Part shown: piece by piece, positions 6,404 to 7,904 of the stretch
How positions within the stretch are numbered: position 1 is the stretch's first letter
How the letters are laid out: each line of letters begins with the position of its first letter
Source of the DNA: Bacteroidota bacterium
Lineage (GTDB): Bacteria > Bacteroidota > Bacteroidia > Bacteroidales > Rikenellaceae
DNA length: 7,904 nucleotides
Reading direction: 5' to 3'
Assembly: GCA_023443765.1 (NCBI GenBank)
Contig: JAEZTA010000122.1
Span: forward strand, 1 to 7,904
Notes under the pieces: generated by a model
Told to the model about the DNA's origin: nothing
Database searches by the model: none
The model's input: the letters and a program-made list of their open reading frames with translations, nothing else
Translations under genes and position numbers: made by a program

Positions 6404-7904
6404 TTATTTCGACGGGCGCATGATGACCTTCACGAGGTTGCCGTCTGCGAAGAGCTTTTTGGCAAATGCCTGAACGTCGGCATTGGTCAGGCTGCGGACA
6501 GCCTGCTCGTAACCGCCGATGTAGTCGAGGCCCGAACCGTATTTGGCCTGGATGTAGTTCATCCAGCCGCCGTTCTGCTCAAGGCTGTTCTTCCAGTTCT
6601 TGAGCATGAATTCACGCGTTTTCTCGATGTCCTCGGTCTTGGGACCGTTTTCGGCAATCTCCTGGATCTCCTTCATCACGATTTCGCGCAGTTCGTCGGC
6701 CATTTCCTCGTTGGTGTCGAACGAAATGGTCATATCGTAGGTCTCGCGAGGAATATACGCCGTCGAACCGCTTACGCGTACGCCATAGGTTCCGCCCTTC
6801 TCCTCGCGGATCGAGATCAGGTAACGCGAGTTGAGCGCCTGCGTCAGGAATGTCAGGGCCACTTTATCCTTGAGCGTGTAGGGCATCTGTCCCGAGAAGT
6901 AGTAGTAAACCGAGACTTTCGGCTGCTGCATCGGGGCCGTGAACTCCTCCGTCACCTCGCCCTTCACGGGGCTTACCTTGTCGTCGACATAGGTCAGCGG
7001 CTTTTTGGCGGCCGGGATCGAACCGATATACTTCTCTACGAGGGGTTTCAGCGTTTCAAGGTCGACGTTACCCACGAACGTGAAGACAAAGCCGTTCACA
7101 CCGGGGTAGAGCTTCGCGTAGATGGCGGGCAGCTGGTCGAAGTCGAACTTATCGACGATCTCGGTCGAGATCATCTGCCGGCGGGGATTGTTGCCGTATA
7201 CCACGTCGATCTGCTTCTCCTCCATCAGGAAGTCGGGGTTCGATTTGGCGTTCTCAAGCTGCGTGCGGAGCATCTTGATCAGGTTGTCGTAATCGGTCCG
7301 GTCGAAGCGGGGCTGCGTGAAATTGAGGTAGAGCAGTTGGAGCATCGTCTCGATGTCCTTGGGTGAGCAGACGCCGTTCATGGCGCTTGTGTAGTTCTCC
7401 ACCGAAGGCTGTACCGATGCCGATTTGCCCGAAAGCTGTTTCTTGAGTTCCGTAGCCTGGAATTTGCCGACGCCCGACATCGAGTTTACGGCGGGCATCA
7501 TCTCGCCCATGTAGAACTCGGCATCCGTGAGCAGCGACAGGCCGCCTTTGGCCTGGGCATTCATGCGCACCTCGTCGGCCTTGTAGGTAGTGGGTTTCAC
7601 GACGATCTTCGCGCCGTTGGCCAGCGTCCACTCCGTCGTGCCGAGCTGCTTGTCTTCGGTCGTTTTCTTCACGGGCGAACCTTTCAGAACGGTTCCCTCG
7701 GCGATCAGCGGTTCCTTCACCACATTGTCCTCGTAAGCCGTGATTTCCGATGCGGCGACTTTGTCGCGGATGGCCAGGATCTCCTCGGCGGTCGGCGCCA
7801 CGAGCCCCTCTTTTTCGGGAGCGTTGACCACGATCACCTGATTCGTCGGCGTGATGGTCTGCTGCGCGAATGCGTTGACGGCATCCACGTTGAGCATCTT
7901 GATC
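6404..7904 (-). CDS. C-terminal half of a full-length M16 (pitrilysin/PqqL-like) zinc protease (partial at window edge)
   Basis: About 499 residues are visible, and the frame remains open through the window edge (Ile-Lys precedes the first visible Met at 7897), so that Met is internal. The visible start (DVNAFAQQTITPTNQVIVVNAPEK, shown here as separate family-like pieces AFAQQ and VIVVNAP) matches the end of an M16 inactive-domain module. A linker follows, then a second M16 pair beginning near TLANGAKIVVKP (residues 91-102 counted from the Met at 7897). In this second half the position of the HxxEH zinc motif is occupied by AEFYMGEMMPAV, so it is the non-catalytic half; REEKGGTYGV (364-373) is the conserved substrate-binding loop of the C-terminal module. 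Two-half M16 enzymes of about 930 residues form a clamshell that degrades peptides, often in the periplasm. The active half and any signal peptide lie beyond 7904. The gene ends in TAA at 6404-6406 and is followed by its own terminator. Confidence 0.92.
   Translation of the reverse strand, partial: IKMLNVDAVNAFAQQTITPTNQVIVVNAPEKEGLVAPTAEEILAIRDKVAASEITAYEDNVVKEPLIAEGTVLKGSPVKKTTEDKQLGTTEWTLANGAKIVVKPTTYKADEVRMNAQAKGGLSLLTDAEFYMGEMMPAVNSMSGVGKFQATELKKQLSGKSASVQPSVENYTSAMNGVCSPKDIETMLQLLYLNFTQPRFDRTDYDNLIKMLRTQLENAKSNPDFLMEEKQIDVVYGNNPRRQMISTEIVDKFDFDQLPAIYAKLYPGVNGFVFTFVGNVDLETLKPLVEKYIGSIPAAKKPLTYVDDKVSPVKGEVTEEFTAPMQQPKVSVYYYFSGQMPYTLKDKVALTFLTQALNSRYLISIREEKGGTYGVRVSGSTAYIPRETYDMTISFDTNEEMADELREIVMKEIQEIAENGPKTEDIEKTREFMLKNWKNSLEQNGGWMNYIQAKYGSGLDYIGGYEQAVRSLTNADVQAFAKKLFADGNLVKVIMRPSK

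Noticed and set aside
6380..7366. A 328-codon plus-strand frame.
   Set aside because: Antisense shadow of the M16 protease; it begins across the protease stop region and has no family resemblance.
6404..7904. A broken M16 protease because no HxxEH zinc motif is visible.
   Set aside because: The frame is open to the window edge and the visible part is the normally non-catalytic C-terminal half; the catalytic half is expected beyond 7904.

Overview
The window looks like chromosomal DNA from a GC-rich member of the Bacteroidota, plausibly Alistipes or a relative. The evidence is a TonB-dependent receptor with an N-terminal carboxypeptidase-regulatory-like domain, a DUF5689-type lipoprotein, gene starts without Shine-Dalgarno sequences, and a promoter element matching the Bacteroidota -7 consensus TAnnTTTG. 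The genus is inferred from overall character, not demonstrated.

Left half, plus strand (1-4151): the last codons of an endonuclease/exonuclease/phosphatase (EEP) family gene, recognised by its terminal SDHFPV motif; then a 943-residue TonB-dependent outer-membrane receptor; then a 410-residue lipoprotein with a DUF5689/OB-fold-like region. Both intergenic gaps are exactly 18 nt, so the three genes read as one operon. A strong hairpin with a 21-bp perfect stem ends it and probably also stops the convergent gene arriving from the other side. The natural reading is a surface acquisition system: a secreted or surface phosphodiesterase/nuclease, a substrate-binding lipoprotein in the slot where SusD sits in glycan systems, and a TonB-powered outer-membrane channel. 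Nucleic acid or another phosphodiester is a plausible substrate, but this is inference.

Right half, minus strand (4226-7904): a polytopic inner-membrane LTA-synthase-like sulfatase/alkaline-phosphatase-superfamily enzyme (6283 down to 4226). Upstream of it lies the C-terminal half of a full-length M16 zinc protease (7904 down to 6404), whose N-terminal catalytic half lies outside the window. A terminator (6341-6370) and a clear -7 element (6307-6314) sit between them, so the sulfatase-like gene probably has its own promoter and starts at 6283 rather than at the further upstream ATG at 6319.

There are no RNA genes, insertion sequences, CRISPR arrays or phage genes that I can see. No stretch over 300 bases lacks a gene; the largest gap is about 120 bp (6284-6403) and is explained by the promoter and terminator. 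The most interesting element is the EEP / TonB receptor / DUF5689 operon and its possible role in extracellular nucleic-acid or phosphodiester scavenging.
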